Made by a program: the position numbers and the translations under genes
The notes under the pieces: model-generated
What the model was told of the DNA's origin: nothing
The model's database searches: none
Seen by the model: only the letters and a program-made list of their open reading frames with translations
NCBI GenBank assembly: GCA_012514635.1
Contig: JAAYZX010000081.1
Location: 1-55,040 of the forward strand
DNA length: 55,040 bases
Direction of reading: 5' to 3'
Source of the DNA: Actinomycetota bacterium
GTDB taxonomy: Bacteria > Actinomycetota > Thermoleophilia > RBG-16-64-13
Part shown: piece by piece, positions 26,424 through 33,630 of the stretch
Numbering within the stretch: position 1 is the stretch's first letter
How the letters are laid out: every line of letters begins with the position of its first letter

Positions 26424-27107
26424 TTATACGCAGAGCATGCGCCAACCGCGTTCGCTGGCGACACGGGTCAGCTCACGGTCGGGCGCCACTGCAACGGGAT
26501 GGTGGGCGAGCTCCAACATGGGTATATCGGAGCCGGTATCGCCGTAGGCAGCTTCGATGGTAGGGGCTCGATCGCCTGTGGCAGCCGTCGCTTCAATTAA
26601 CTCAGTTGCCCGGCGGGCCTTCTCCGTTCCCACGCAGACGGGACCCGCGAAGCGTCCCGTGAATCGTCCATGGCGATACGAGAGAGGAGTGCCGACCACA
26701 GCTACTGTTCCGGTGTCTAGTTTCCTGCTGAGCGATTGCAGGACGGTATCGTACATGCCGGAAGCCAGAAGTACTGTGCGGCCCTGAGCATGGTGACTTT
26801 CCAGCTCGGAGATTACCTCCGGTCTGCGTAACGGCCATAGCTCCTCTTCCACCACCCACTCGGCCAGACGGTGAATATCGATGGGGTAGGATCCGGCGAG
26901 AAGCGCCGCCTGCATCTCCAGCCAGCGGTTTTTGTACGTTTGTCGATCGATGAGACCTAAGCGCATAGCTGCGATGCCCGGAAGCGTGCGTGTCACCAAC
27001 CATCGGTACGCACTACCCTGCCCGTTAAGACTTAGATAGCGACCGATTGCATGCCACATCGATCCGGCGCTGAGCGTGCCCTCTACATCCACGATAACGT
27101 ATTCCAT
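26424..27107 (-). CDS. HAD-IB phosphatase (SerB-like), atypical motif I
   Basis: A 227-residue HAD subfamily IB protein. Motif I is VDVEGTLSAG: the first Asp (nucleophile) is present but the second Asp, the usual general acid/base, is Glu. Motif II LASGMYDTVLQ, the motif III lysine in GTEKARRA, and motif IV AAYGDTGSDIPML are normal. The helical C1 cap (about 20-90) fits phosphoserine-phosphatase or lipid-phosphate-type relatives. Two in-frame ATGs are possible (27119 and 27107). The second is preferred because TATAAT overlaps the first and the second sits where transcription would begin or has GGTGGAG before it. It starts upstream of, and on the same strand as, the MFS remnant. Confidence 0.82.
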   Translation of the reverse strand: MEYVIVDVEGTLSAGSMWHAIGRYLSLNGQGSAYRWLVTRTLPGIAAMRLGLIDRQTYKNRWLEMQAALLAGSYPIDIHRLAEWVVEEELWPLRRPEVISELESHHAQGRTVLLASGMYDTVLQSLSRKLDTGTVAVVGTPLSYRHGRFTGRFAGPVCVGTEKARRATELIEATAATGDRAPTIEAAYGDTGSDIPMLELAHHPVAVAPDRELTRVASERGWRMLCV

Positions 27108-27115
27108 GTCTCCAC

Positions 27116-27121
27116 CCATTA
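27116..27121 (-). promoter_or_regulatory. Candidate -10 box (TATAAT) of HAD-IB gene
   Basis: A consensus TATAAT ends eight bases before the ATG at 27107, which would make the mRNA leaderless or nearly so. No good -35 is seen at standard spacing. Confidence 0.4.
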
Positions 27122-27191
27122 TAGGTATGGCGTATCAGAAGCGCCCATATTCGTAGATAGTCGTCGCGGTAGACACGTAGCCGCGCGCCGG

Positions 27192-27237
27192 AATCCGCCG
27201 CGAACAATCCGCCGCGAACTATTGTTCGGCGCGGATT
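27192..27237. repeat. Exact 14-bp tandem duplication plus inverted copy
   Basis: AATCCGCCGCGAAC occurs at 27192-27205 and again directly at 27206-27219. After a four-base loop (TATT) an inverted copy (27224-27237) pairs with the second unit except for a swapped CG/GC pair. The structure lies between two minus-strand genes, downstream of the nitroreductase. No T-run follows on the minus strand, so it is a hairpin of unknown role rather than a canonical terminator. Confidence 0.8.
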
Positions 27238-27252
27238 ATTGTCGGTCGCAGA

Positions 27253-27918
27253 CTACAATCCACGGAGCCGCACTACATCATCGAAGGGTCGCCGCGTGCT
27301 GCGGAAGGAGTTGAGCGTCGCCTCCTCGTCCGGGTAGCCCAGTGCAATACCCAGAGCTACGGCCACCTCCTCAGGGACCTCCAGTTCCGTGCGAATCAGG
27401 TCGGGGTACACGGAAAGGCTGAATGCGGGCACAGACGATACGCCGTACTGCTGTGCCGCCAGCATGAGGGCCATGGAGAAGGAACCCAGGTCGTAGAGCG
27501 GCCAGCCTGTCAAGTTGCTGTGCATACCTAGGAATACCACCAGTGGTGCACCGAAGAATCTGTAGTTGGGAAGACCGAAGGCCTTCTTGTCATCGGGGCG
27601 TTTGAGATCCAGACCCAGCAACGCGGAGCGCGCGGTCATGAGTTCAACCGCCCGTTGCTGCAATGCCGATGGCCAGTCGGTCACCCCGGGGATATCCGGT
27701 GTGGGTGCAACGCCCGCGTGGAAACGGTCAAGGTAGGCGCTGCGCAGACGTTCGAGCGGCTCCCCACCCGCCACGAAGACTTCCCATGGCTGCGTGTTTG
27801 TCCACGAGGGCGATAGGAGGGCTGCACCGACAATCGACAACACGGTATCGCGAGGTATAGGCTCGGATCTGAATACACGGGTGGAGTGACGGGCTTGTAG
27901 TGCGTTAAGAACGTTCAT
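27253..27918 (-). CDS. Nitroreductase-family FMN oxidoreductase
   Basis: About 221 aa of the NADH oxidase/nitroreductase fold, which reduces nitroaromatics, quinones or flavins with a bound FMN. The phosphate-binding RHSTRVFRSEPIP, the active-site region SPSWTNTQPWEVFV, a central YDLGSFSMALMLAAQQYG and the C-terminal LGIALGYPDE are all typical. The frame extends 38 codons upstream, but the ATG before NVLNALQARHSTR has GGAGG at proper spacing and matches the family start. It is divergent from the MarR gene across 168 bp, so it may share that regulator. Confidence 0.92.
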   Translation of the reverse strand: MNVLNALQARHSTRVFRSEPIPRDTVLSIVGAALLSPSWTNTQPWEVFVAGGEPLERLRSAYLDRFHAGVAPTPDIPGVTDWPSALQQRAVELMTARSALLGLDLKRPDDKKAFGLPNYRFFGAPLVVFLGMHSNLTGWPLYDLGSFSMALMLAAQQYGVSSVPAFSLSVYPDLIRTELEVPEEVAVALGIALGYPDEEATLNSFRSTRRPFDDVVRLRGL

Positions 27919-28002
27919 GGATACCTCCGTGTACGGTCTTCTCTGTTGTAGAGGGCGGACGATGTTGTTGGAGGGCGGCGGTGGGCCGGCGGCACCTCGC
28001 GC

Positions 28003-28032
28003 TTGACAGGTCATGAAGACACGATATACCAT
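28003..28032 (+). promoter_or_regulatory. Candidate promoter of marR-hydroxylase operon
   Basis: A perfect TTGACA (28003-28008), 18-bp spacer, then TATACC (28027-28032). Transcription would start near 28039, leaving a short leader of about 48 bases that contains a dyad (next entry). Confidence 0.5.
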
Positions 28033-28058
28033 TCCAGCCTAGATCATCCATATTTGAA

Positions 28059-28068
28059 CGATCGTTTC
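28059..28068. promoter_or_regulatory. Candidate MarR operator
   Basis: AACGATCGTT is a perfect 10-bp palindrome inside the looser dyad TTGAACGATCGTTTCGAACA (from 28056). It sits about 20 bp after the predicted transcription start and 18 bp before the MarR start codon, in the gap shared with the divergent nitroreductase. MarR proteins usually bind such dyads and repress their own operon. Confidence 0.45.
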
Positions 28069-28086
28069 GAACAATGAGAGAACAAC

Positions 28087-28584
28087 GTGACTCCTAATGA
28101 TAAGCGGCAATACAGTCCTCAGATGATTGAGGATGCCTCGGCTTGGGTCAAGCTGTGTCGTGCCCAGCTGGCGGTGTCTGCCCGCATTTTCCGTCGTCTT
28201 CCGGCAAAAACCAGTCTTGCCCAGTTTGCGGTGTTGGAGGCGTTGGATTATTTGGGACCCATGTACCAACGAGAGATCTCGGAGAAGATCCTCAAGAGCA
28301 CGGGTAATGTGACGGTGGTGGTGGACGCATTGGAGCGGGCGGGGCTTGCTGTGCGGCAGCGGTCGCAAGAAGATCGCCGGAAGATGGTAGTGAATATCAC
28401 CGATAAGGGTCGGCGCTGGCTTTACGAGATACTGCCGGTCTATACGCAGGCTCTGGCGGAAGAGTTCGCGGTATTGACGAGTGAAGAGAAGGTCGAGTTG
28501 GGGCGACTGTGCCGCATTCTTGGGTACGGTGCAAGGGTTGGTACTGACGACGTGGGGGACGATGTAGCAGGAGGTGAGGGGTGA
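28087..28584 (+). CDS. MarR-family transcriptional regulator
   Basis: A 165-residue winged-helix dimer. The LAQFAVLEALDYLGP helix, the recognition-helix region SEKILKSTGNVTVVVDALERAGLV-like segment (here ending GLA), and the wing RSQEDRRKMVVNITDKGRRW (the DxR signature of MarR) are clear. It probably senses an aromatic or purine-type substrate of the hydroxylase encoded next. GTG start with GAGAG before it. The stop overlaps the next gene's GTG by four bases, which puts the regulator at the head of its own target operon. Confidence 0.92.
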   Translation: MTPNDKRQYSPQMIEDASAWVKLCRAQLAVSARIFRRLPAKTSLAQFAVLEALDYLGPMYQREISEKILKSTGNVTVVVDALERAGLAVRQRSQEDRRKMVVNITDKGRRWLYEILPVYTQALAEEFAVLTSEEKVELGRLCRILGYGARVGTDDVGDDVAGGEG

Positions 28585-29471
28585 GGACGACGTTCAGGCC
28601 GGCGGCATACCTCAGGCCGGGCAGCGTGGAAGAAGCGGTGCGTATCTTGACCGAGGAGCCGGAGCGATGCCGTCTTATAGCGGGAGGGACAGACCTGTTG
28701 GTCCAGAAACCGGCTGAAGCTGAGATCCTGGTGGACGTGGCAGGTCTGGGCCTAGGGAAGATTGCATTGACCGATGGGCACCTGCGCGTGGGTGCGGCGG
28801 TTACTGTGGCCGAACTAGAGAGGGCGGAACCGGTGCTTCGTCATCCCTGTTTGACGATACTTGCCGAAGCAGCCGGGATGCTGGGTACGCCCGGGGTGCG
28901 CAACCGGGCAACCATAGGCGGCAACCTGTGCAACGGTTCTCCTGCGGCCGACCTGGCGGTGGCCGCCCTCGCTCTGGGCGCAGACGTGGAGATCACCGGA
29001 CCGCATGGCGTGCGACGAATGCCGTTGACGGATTTCTTCCGTGACGTCAACCTCACGGCCCTGGAGTCGGGAGAGATGGTCTCGGTGGTGGAGGTGCCTG
29101 TAGAGCCACTCGATCCGACGACAGCCGCCCGCGCGGCGGGGGCCTTCTTCAAGCTGCGCAGGCACCAGAGCTCGGTGGATATCGCCACGGTGAACGTTGC
29201 GACGGTGCTGTATCTGGACGGCGGTGTAATCACGGATGCGCGGGTGGCGCTCGGTGCCGTAGCAGAGGTACCGTTTGTCTCGGAGGCGGCAGCGGCCGCC
29301 TTGGCCGGCCACGAGCCTTTGGACGAGGTGCTCCGGGCCGCCGGCGCAGCCGCGGCCGCAGAGACTCGGCCTATCAGTGATATCCGGGCGTCGGCTGAAT
29401 ATCGACGGGAGATGACTGCAGTGCTCGTGCGTCGTGCACTGGAGGAAGCAGTGAGGAGGTGCCGGGCATGA
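28581..29471 (+). CDS. Molybdenum hydroxylase, FAD-binding subunit
   Basis: Medium subunit of the xanthine dehydrogenase family, 296 aa. The FAD motifs are AGGTDLLVQ near residue 35 and the TIGGNLCNGSPAADL segment near 110-125; the C-terminal CO-dehydrogenase-flavoprotein domain contains SVDIATVNVAT. The 4Fe-4S insertion of 4-hydroxybenzoyl-CoA reductase beta subunits is absent. FAD here takes electrons from the 2Fe-2S clusters and passes them to NAD+ or another carrier. GTG start inside the marR stop; it ends overlapping the iron-sulfur subunit start. Confidence 0.93.
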   Translation: MRTTFRPAAYLRPGSVEEAVRILTEEPERCRLIAGGTDLLVQKPAEAEILVDVAGLGLGKIALTDGHLRVGAAVTVAELERAEPVLRHPCLTILAEAAGMLGTPGVRNRATIGGNLCNGSPAADLAVAALALGADVEITGPHGVRRMPLTDFFRDVNLTALESGEMVSVVEVPVEPLDPTTAARAAGAFFKLRRHQSSVDIATVNVATVLYLDGGVITDARVALGAVAEVPFVSEAAAAALAGHEPLDEVLRAAGAAAAAETRPISDIRASAEYRREMTAVLVRRALEEAVRRCRA

Positions 29472-30067
29472 CTGCTGTGACTGTGAAATTGACGGTGAAT
29501 GGTCGCGAAGTCGAGTTGTCGCTAGAGCCTCACGAGCGGCTTGTGGATGTGCTGCGCGGCCGCCTCGGTCTCACCGGGACCAAGATGGGATGTGGCGAAG
29601 GCGAGTGCGGTGCGTGCACTGTGATTATGGATGGACAGGCGGTGCTCTCTTGTCTCATGCTTGCGGTTCAGGCCGAGGGCGGCGACATCCTCACCATCGA
29701 GGGGCTGGCTCCGGATGGCTCCGAGGCGGGGCTGCATCCCCTGCAGAAGGCCTTTGTCGCCGAAGCAGCCATCCAATGCGGTTACTGCACGCCGGGCATG
29801 ATCTTGACCGCCAAGACGTTGCTGGAGCGCGATCCTGACCCTACCCCTCAGGTCGTCAAGGAGGCCATCGCCGGGAACATCTGCCGTTGCACGGGGTACG
29901 ACAAGCCCGTCAAAGCCATTCTGGCGGCGGCGGCAGAGATGAGGGCGGCGGCCCAGGGTACGACTGCGGCGGCGACTGTGACCGCGGCTGCGATTGGGGC
30001 TCCAGAAGCTGTTGCTGTACCGGGCAATGTCTCGACAACGACCGTCGCTGAGCGAGGGGAGTCCTGA
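29468..30067 (+). CDS. Molybdenum hydroxylase, 2Fe-2S subunit
   Basis: Small subunit, 199 aa. An N-terminal plant-type ferredoxin domain has MGCGEGECGACTV plus a fourth cysteine (VLSCLM); the C-terminal helical domain has the second cluster, with QCGYCTPGMI and GNICRCTGYDKPV. These two clusters carry electrons from the molybdenum centre to FAD. The usual subunit ends near residue 160; here about 40 extra Ala/Thr/Val-rich residues follow, which are low-complexity and possibly disordered. The ATG is preceded by GAGGAGG and overlaps the upstream stop (ATGA). Confidence 0.95.
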   Translation: MTAVTVKLTVNGREVELSLEPHERLVDVLRGRLGLTGTKMGCGEGECGACTVIMDGQAVLSCLMLAVQAEGGDILTIEGLAPDGSEAGLHPLQKAFVAEAAIQCGYCTPGMILTAKTLLERDPDPTPQVVKEAIAGNICRCTGYDKPVKAILAAAAEMRAAAQGTTAAATVTAAAIGAPEAVAVPGNVSTTTVAERGES

Positions 30068-32346
30068 TGACCGAGCAACTGACAGTAGTGGGGACACGGG
30101 TCACCCGTATCGATGCTATGGAGAAAGTCACCGGCTTGGGTCTCTATGCCCCGGATCTTGAAGTCCAGGGCATGGTGCATGGTCTGACGTTGCGCAGTCC
30201 GCATCCGCATGCACGCGTGGTGAGTGTGGACGGCAGTCGGGCCGAGAAGCTGCCCGGTTTTCGTGGATTGGTCAAGGCTTCCGAAGTTCCCCGTGTGTGT
30301 GGCACCTGGTTCAACCTGCGTAGTCGCAAGGAGCTGACTAAACTTTTCCAGCAGGACGACAAAGTGCGCTTCATTGGCGACCCGGTTCTGGTGGTGGCCG
30401 CCGATGACGAGGAGACGGCCCGCGAAGCGATCTCGTTGATCGACGTAGAGTACCAGGTGCTACCGGCCGTGTTCGATCCGTTTGAGGCTGTGGTGTCTAC
30501 CGACGTGAAGATCCATGATCGTGGGAATGTTGGTTTCCACATAGTCAAGGAGTACGGAGATTCCGATGCGGGTTTTGCGGAGGCCGAAGTAATACAGGAA
30601 CATCGATATGTGACCTCCAAACAAAAACATGCCAGCTTGGAGCCGTGCGGGACGTGCATCGCCGAGTGGGGCAGAGAGGGATCTCTCACGCTCTGGTCGA
30701 CGACTCAGGTGCCGCACTGGACACAGATGTACCTGTCGTTGGCCATGGGTATTCCTATCGCCAAAGTACGGGTCATCAGGCCGCATGTGGGCGGCGCCTT
30801 CGGGGCCAGGGCGGGCGTGATCTGGGGTTTGGAACTGATGTGTGCGGCACTGGCCAAGGAGGCCGGGCACCCGGTGAAGATGGAGTTCACGCGGGAAGAG
30901 GATTTCTCGGCCACCGAATCCCGCCACCCCTTCACGGTGGACTACCGGGTGGGAGCCAAACGGGACGGGACGTTGGTGGCCGCGGACGCCCGCATCGTGA
31001 TCGATGTGGGTGGATACGGCACACATTATGTGAGCGTGTTGGCGGATGCTCTGGGGACGGGCGTGGGTATCTATCGTATCCCCAACTATCGTTTCGAGGG
31101 CACGTGTGTCTACACCAACAAATCCCTGGGTGGAGCTTTCCGTGGGTACGGCAACCCGCAGATGAACTTCGCACAGGAATCCGCCTTGGATGAACTCGCG
31201 GAGAAGCTCGGCATCGACCCGGTGGAGATGCGTCTCAAGAATTACCGCGGCGCCGGCGAGTTGGATCCGGTGTTCGAGGTACCGGTCAAGAGCGACGGCA
31301 TGAGGGGCTGTCTGCAGGATGGCGCCTCTGCCATGGATTGGCAGGTGCGCCGTGCGGCGTCCCGTGAGCAGAAAGCGGAGGGCACCTTGCGTCGCGGCGT
31401 GGGCATGGCCGCTCACCAGCACGGCACGGGAGCGCGGTTCGGCCTGCCGGATCCCTCGTCGGCTGTGATTCGCATAAACGCAGACGGCTCGGTGCATTTG
31501 CTCACGGCCTGTGCCGACGACGGACAGGGAAACCGCACGGTGCTGGCACAGATCGCGGCTGAAGTGTTGGGCGTGCCGTTTGAGTGGATTTCGGTGTCGG
31601 ACACGGATACCGCCATAGCTCCTCTCGACGGCGGTACGCACGGCAGTCGCCAAACATATTGCGGCGGCACGGCTGTGCTGAAAGCGGCAACCGAGGCCCG
31701 CGAATCGATCATGAAATTGGCAGCCGAATATCTAGAACGCAGCCAGGAGGGTCTGACCCTGACGGGCGGCAATATCGCGGATGTGGATACCGGTGAGTCC
31801 TTGGTTGGCTTGGGAGATCTCATGCGTCACTACCAGGTGGGCGATTTCTCCCGGTGCCACGAGGTCATCGCACACGCCTCAGGCGTGACTGAAGATCAGC
31901 CACCTGTATTCGGAGCCACTTTCGCTGAGGTTGAGGTTGATGTTGAGACCGGCCAGGTACGGGTGATCAAGATGGTTGGCGCCTTTGACGTGGGCAAGGC
32001 CATCAACCCGGCGCAGTGTGAGGGTCAGATCTCCGGTGGACTAACCATGGGTGTAGGATATGCGTTGACCGAGGGATTGGTCATTGAGGATGGGAAGGTG
32101 CTCAATCCCGGCTATCGCGACTACAAGATTCCGCGGGCGATCGACGCCCCGGAGGTGGTGTCGGTTCTGGTGGAGAGCATAGAGCCTACAGGACCGTTTG
32201 GCGCCAAAGGGCTTGGCGAGGCCACCATGATCTCCAGCGCAGCGGCCATCGCCAACGCCGTCCACGATGCGGTGGGGGCGCGTATCCGCGAGCTCACCAT
32301 CACGCCGGAGAAGATCTTGCGGGCGCTGAAGGAGACGGCGCAGTAG
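30067..32346 (+). CDS. Molybdenum hydroxylase, molybdopterin-binding subunit
   Basis: Catalytic large subunit, 759 aa, of the xanthine dehydrogenase/aldehyde oxidase family: hydroxylates an aromatic or N-heterocyclic carbon with water-derived oxygen at a Mo-molybdopterin cytosine/MPT centre. Motifs: KVTGLGLYAPDL at the start, GGAFGARAG, LGGAFRGYGNPQ, CADDGQGNRTVLAQIAAE-type Gln-Gly loop, and the catalytic glutamate in GAKGLGEATM near the C terminus. Which substrate (purine, nicotinate, aromatic acyl-CoA) cannot be told from the motifs; the MarR partner fits an aromatic. ATG overlaps the preceding stop (TGATG). A strong hairpin 13 bases after the stop ends the operon. Confidence 0.94.
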   Translation: MTEQLTVVGTRVTRIDAMEKVTGLGLYAPDLEVQGMVHGLTLRSPHPHARVVSVDGSRAEKLPGFRGLVKASEVPRVCGTWFNLRSRKELTKLFQQDDKVRFIGDPVLVVAADDEETAREAISLIDVEYQVLPAVFDPFEAVVSTDVKIHDRGNVGFHIVKEYGDSDAGFAEAEVIQEHRYVTSKQKHASLEPCGTCIAEWGREGSLTLWSTTQVPHWTQMYLSLAMGIPIAKVRVIRPHVGGAFGARAGVIWGLELMCAALAKEAGHPVKMEFTREEDFSATESRHPFTVDYRVGAKRDGTLVAADARIVIDVGGYGTHYVSVLADALGTGVGIYRIPNYRFEGTCVYTNKSLGGAFRGYGNPQMNFAQESALDELAEKLGIDPVEMRLKNYRGAGELDPVFEVPVKSDGMRGCLQDGASAMDWQVRRAASREQKAEGTLRRGVGMAAHQHGTGARFGLPDPSSAVIRINADGSVHLLTACADDGQGNRTVLAQIAAEVLGVPFEWISVSDTDTAIAPLDGGTHGSRQTYCGGTAVLKAATEARESIMKLAAEYLERSQEGLTLTGGNIADVDTGESLVGLGDLMRHYQVGDFSRCHEVIAHASGVTEDQPPVFGATFAEVEVDVETGQVRVIKMVGAFDVGKAINPAQCEGQISGGLTMGVGYALTEGLVIEDGKVLNPGYRDYKIPRAIDAPEVVSVLVESIEPTGPFGAKGLGEATMISSAAAIANAVHDAVGARIRELTITPEKILRALKETAQ

Positions 32347-32359
32347 GACAGGGGGGAGG

Positions 32360-32401
32360 CCGAGGCCGCCCGGGCCGGGCAGGATGCCCGGGCGGCCTCG
32401 G
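32360..32401 (+). terminator. Strong hairpin terminating the hydroxylase operon
   Basis: A perfect 16-bp stem (CCGAGGCCGCCCGGGC and its exact complement) with a 10-base loop, 13 bases after the large-subunit stop. Only short T pairs (GTCTTC) follow, so termination may be inefficient or factor-assisted; the stem would also protect mRNA from 3' decay. Confidence 0.65.
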
Positions 32402-32505
32402 CAGTCTTCAGCGGTCTTCGGCCCAGCGCCGTCGTGAGCCTGCAGCATCTCTACGCCACGCACAGCCCAAAGGATGGCCACATGCATAACCATAAGGATC
32501 GTCCC

Positions 32506-33552
32506 ATGGATCGTCTCACGTTCTTCGACGCCCACTGCGACACCATCCTGAAGATTCTGGATGAGGGAGCCGACTTCGAATACGGCTCCGACGGGGGCCT
32601 CCACGTCACGCTCGACGGCATGCGGACGGCCGGCATGGGTGCCCAGGTATTCGCCTGCTATGTGCTCGAGGCGCGCAACCCCGGACGTTCGCGTGAGCGG
32701 GGGTTGCAGGTGGTGGCGGCCGTGCACGAGTTGTGCCGGACCTATGCAGACGATCTGGCGGTGTGGGAGGGAGGGCCGTTGCCGCTCCCGGATTCCCCGG
32801 AACGGATGGCCGCCATCATCGCACTGGAGGGTGCCGATCCGCTCGAAGGTGATCCCGAAGCCATCGCCGACTTCCACAGGCAGGGTGTGCGACTCGTCAC
32901 CCTCGCCTGGGACGACAACCCTTTCTGCGGCACCACCTTCGGCGCCGGCGGTGGGCTCACACGCAGGGGAGAGGAACTCGTGCAGTTTTGCGAAGAACTG
33001 GGGGTGATGGTGGACGTATCCCACGCATCCGACATCGCGTTCTGGGACGTCTGCCGCGTGGCCTCGCGGCCGTTCGTGGCCAGCCACAGCAACTGCCGGG
33101 CGGTATGCGGCTCCCCGCGCAACCTCACCGACGAGATGATCCGTGCCCTGGCCGAACGCGGCGGCGTGATGGGTTTGAATCTGTGTTCCGGTTTTCTCTC
33201 CCAATCTTATTACAATCAGGAAGCTCCGGCGCGGGAGGCGTTTTGGGCTGCGGTGCGGTCCGGGGCCAAGAGTATTGAAGAGGCCCACGAGGAATCGGCT
33301 CGGGCTACCGCCTCCATCCCGCGACCTCCACTGGACGTGGTGGCGGCGCATGTCAAACACGCCATCAATGTGGGGGGAGAGGAGTGCATCGGGCTGGGCG
33401 GCGATCTCGATGGGATCGAGAGCATGCCCGCCGGTATAGAAGGGGTGGCCGACTACCCCAAGATCGCTGAGACACTGTTGGGCGCGGGTCTCACCGAGCG
33501 GCAGGTGGAGAGGGTGTGCTGGTCTAACTTCGCCAGAGCGATGCAGGGCTGA
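32506..33552 (+). CDS. Membrane dipeptidase (M19/renal dipeptidase family)
   Basis: A zinc dipeptidase of about 348 aa. The metal and catalytic residues are in place: DAHCDTI (His, Asp), the bridging Glu in IALEGADP, the histidines of VDVSHASD and VASHSNCRAVCGSPRNLTD, and the general-base region GGDLDGI. Family members hydrolyse L-D and L-L dipeptides, including dehydropeptides. No signal peptide is seen, so cytoplasmic. GTG (32434) and two ATGs (32482, 32506) are possible starts; both ATGs have AAGGAT upstream, and the last is used because the fold starts right after it. It stands alone after the hydroxylase hairpin. Confidence 0.92.
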   Translation: MDRLTFFDAHCDTILKILDEGADFEYGSDGGLHVTLDGMRTAGMGAQVFACYVLEARNPGRSRERGLQVVAAVHELCRTYADDLAVWEGGPLPLPDSPERMAAIIALEGADPLEGDPEAIADFHRQGVRLVTLAWDDNPFCGTTFGAGGGLTRRGEELVQFCEELGVMVDVSHASDIAFWDVCRVASRPFVASHSNCRAVCGSPRNLTDEMIRALAERGGVMGLNLCSGFLSQSYYNQEAPAREAFWAAVRSGAKSIEEAHEESARATASIPRPPLDVVAAHVKHAINVGGEECIGLGGDLDGIESMPAGIEGVADYPKIAETLLGAGLTERQVERVCWSNFARAMQG

Positions 33553-33630
33553 AAAGCAGAGCTAGGCCGGCTTCCCTTCGACCAGAGCCGCGCAAGCGCC
33601 CGCGATCTCGAGCAGGTTGGACGCAATCAC

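Noticed and set aside
19271-28060. ATCATCCATATTTGA found at 19271-19285 and 28046-28060
   Set aside because: One copy lies inside a coding sequence and there is no dyad or other shared context; probably coincidence, though a genome count would settle it.
30460-31653. 397-codon open frame antisense to the molybdopterin subunit
   Set aside because: Shadow of a strongly conserved enzyme; His/Arg-rich composition is typical of reverse-strand translation.
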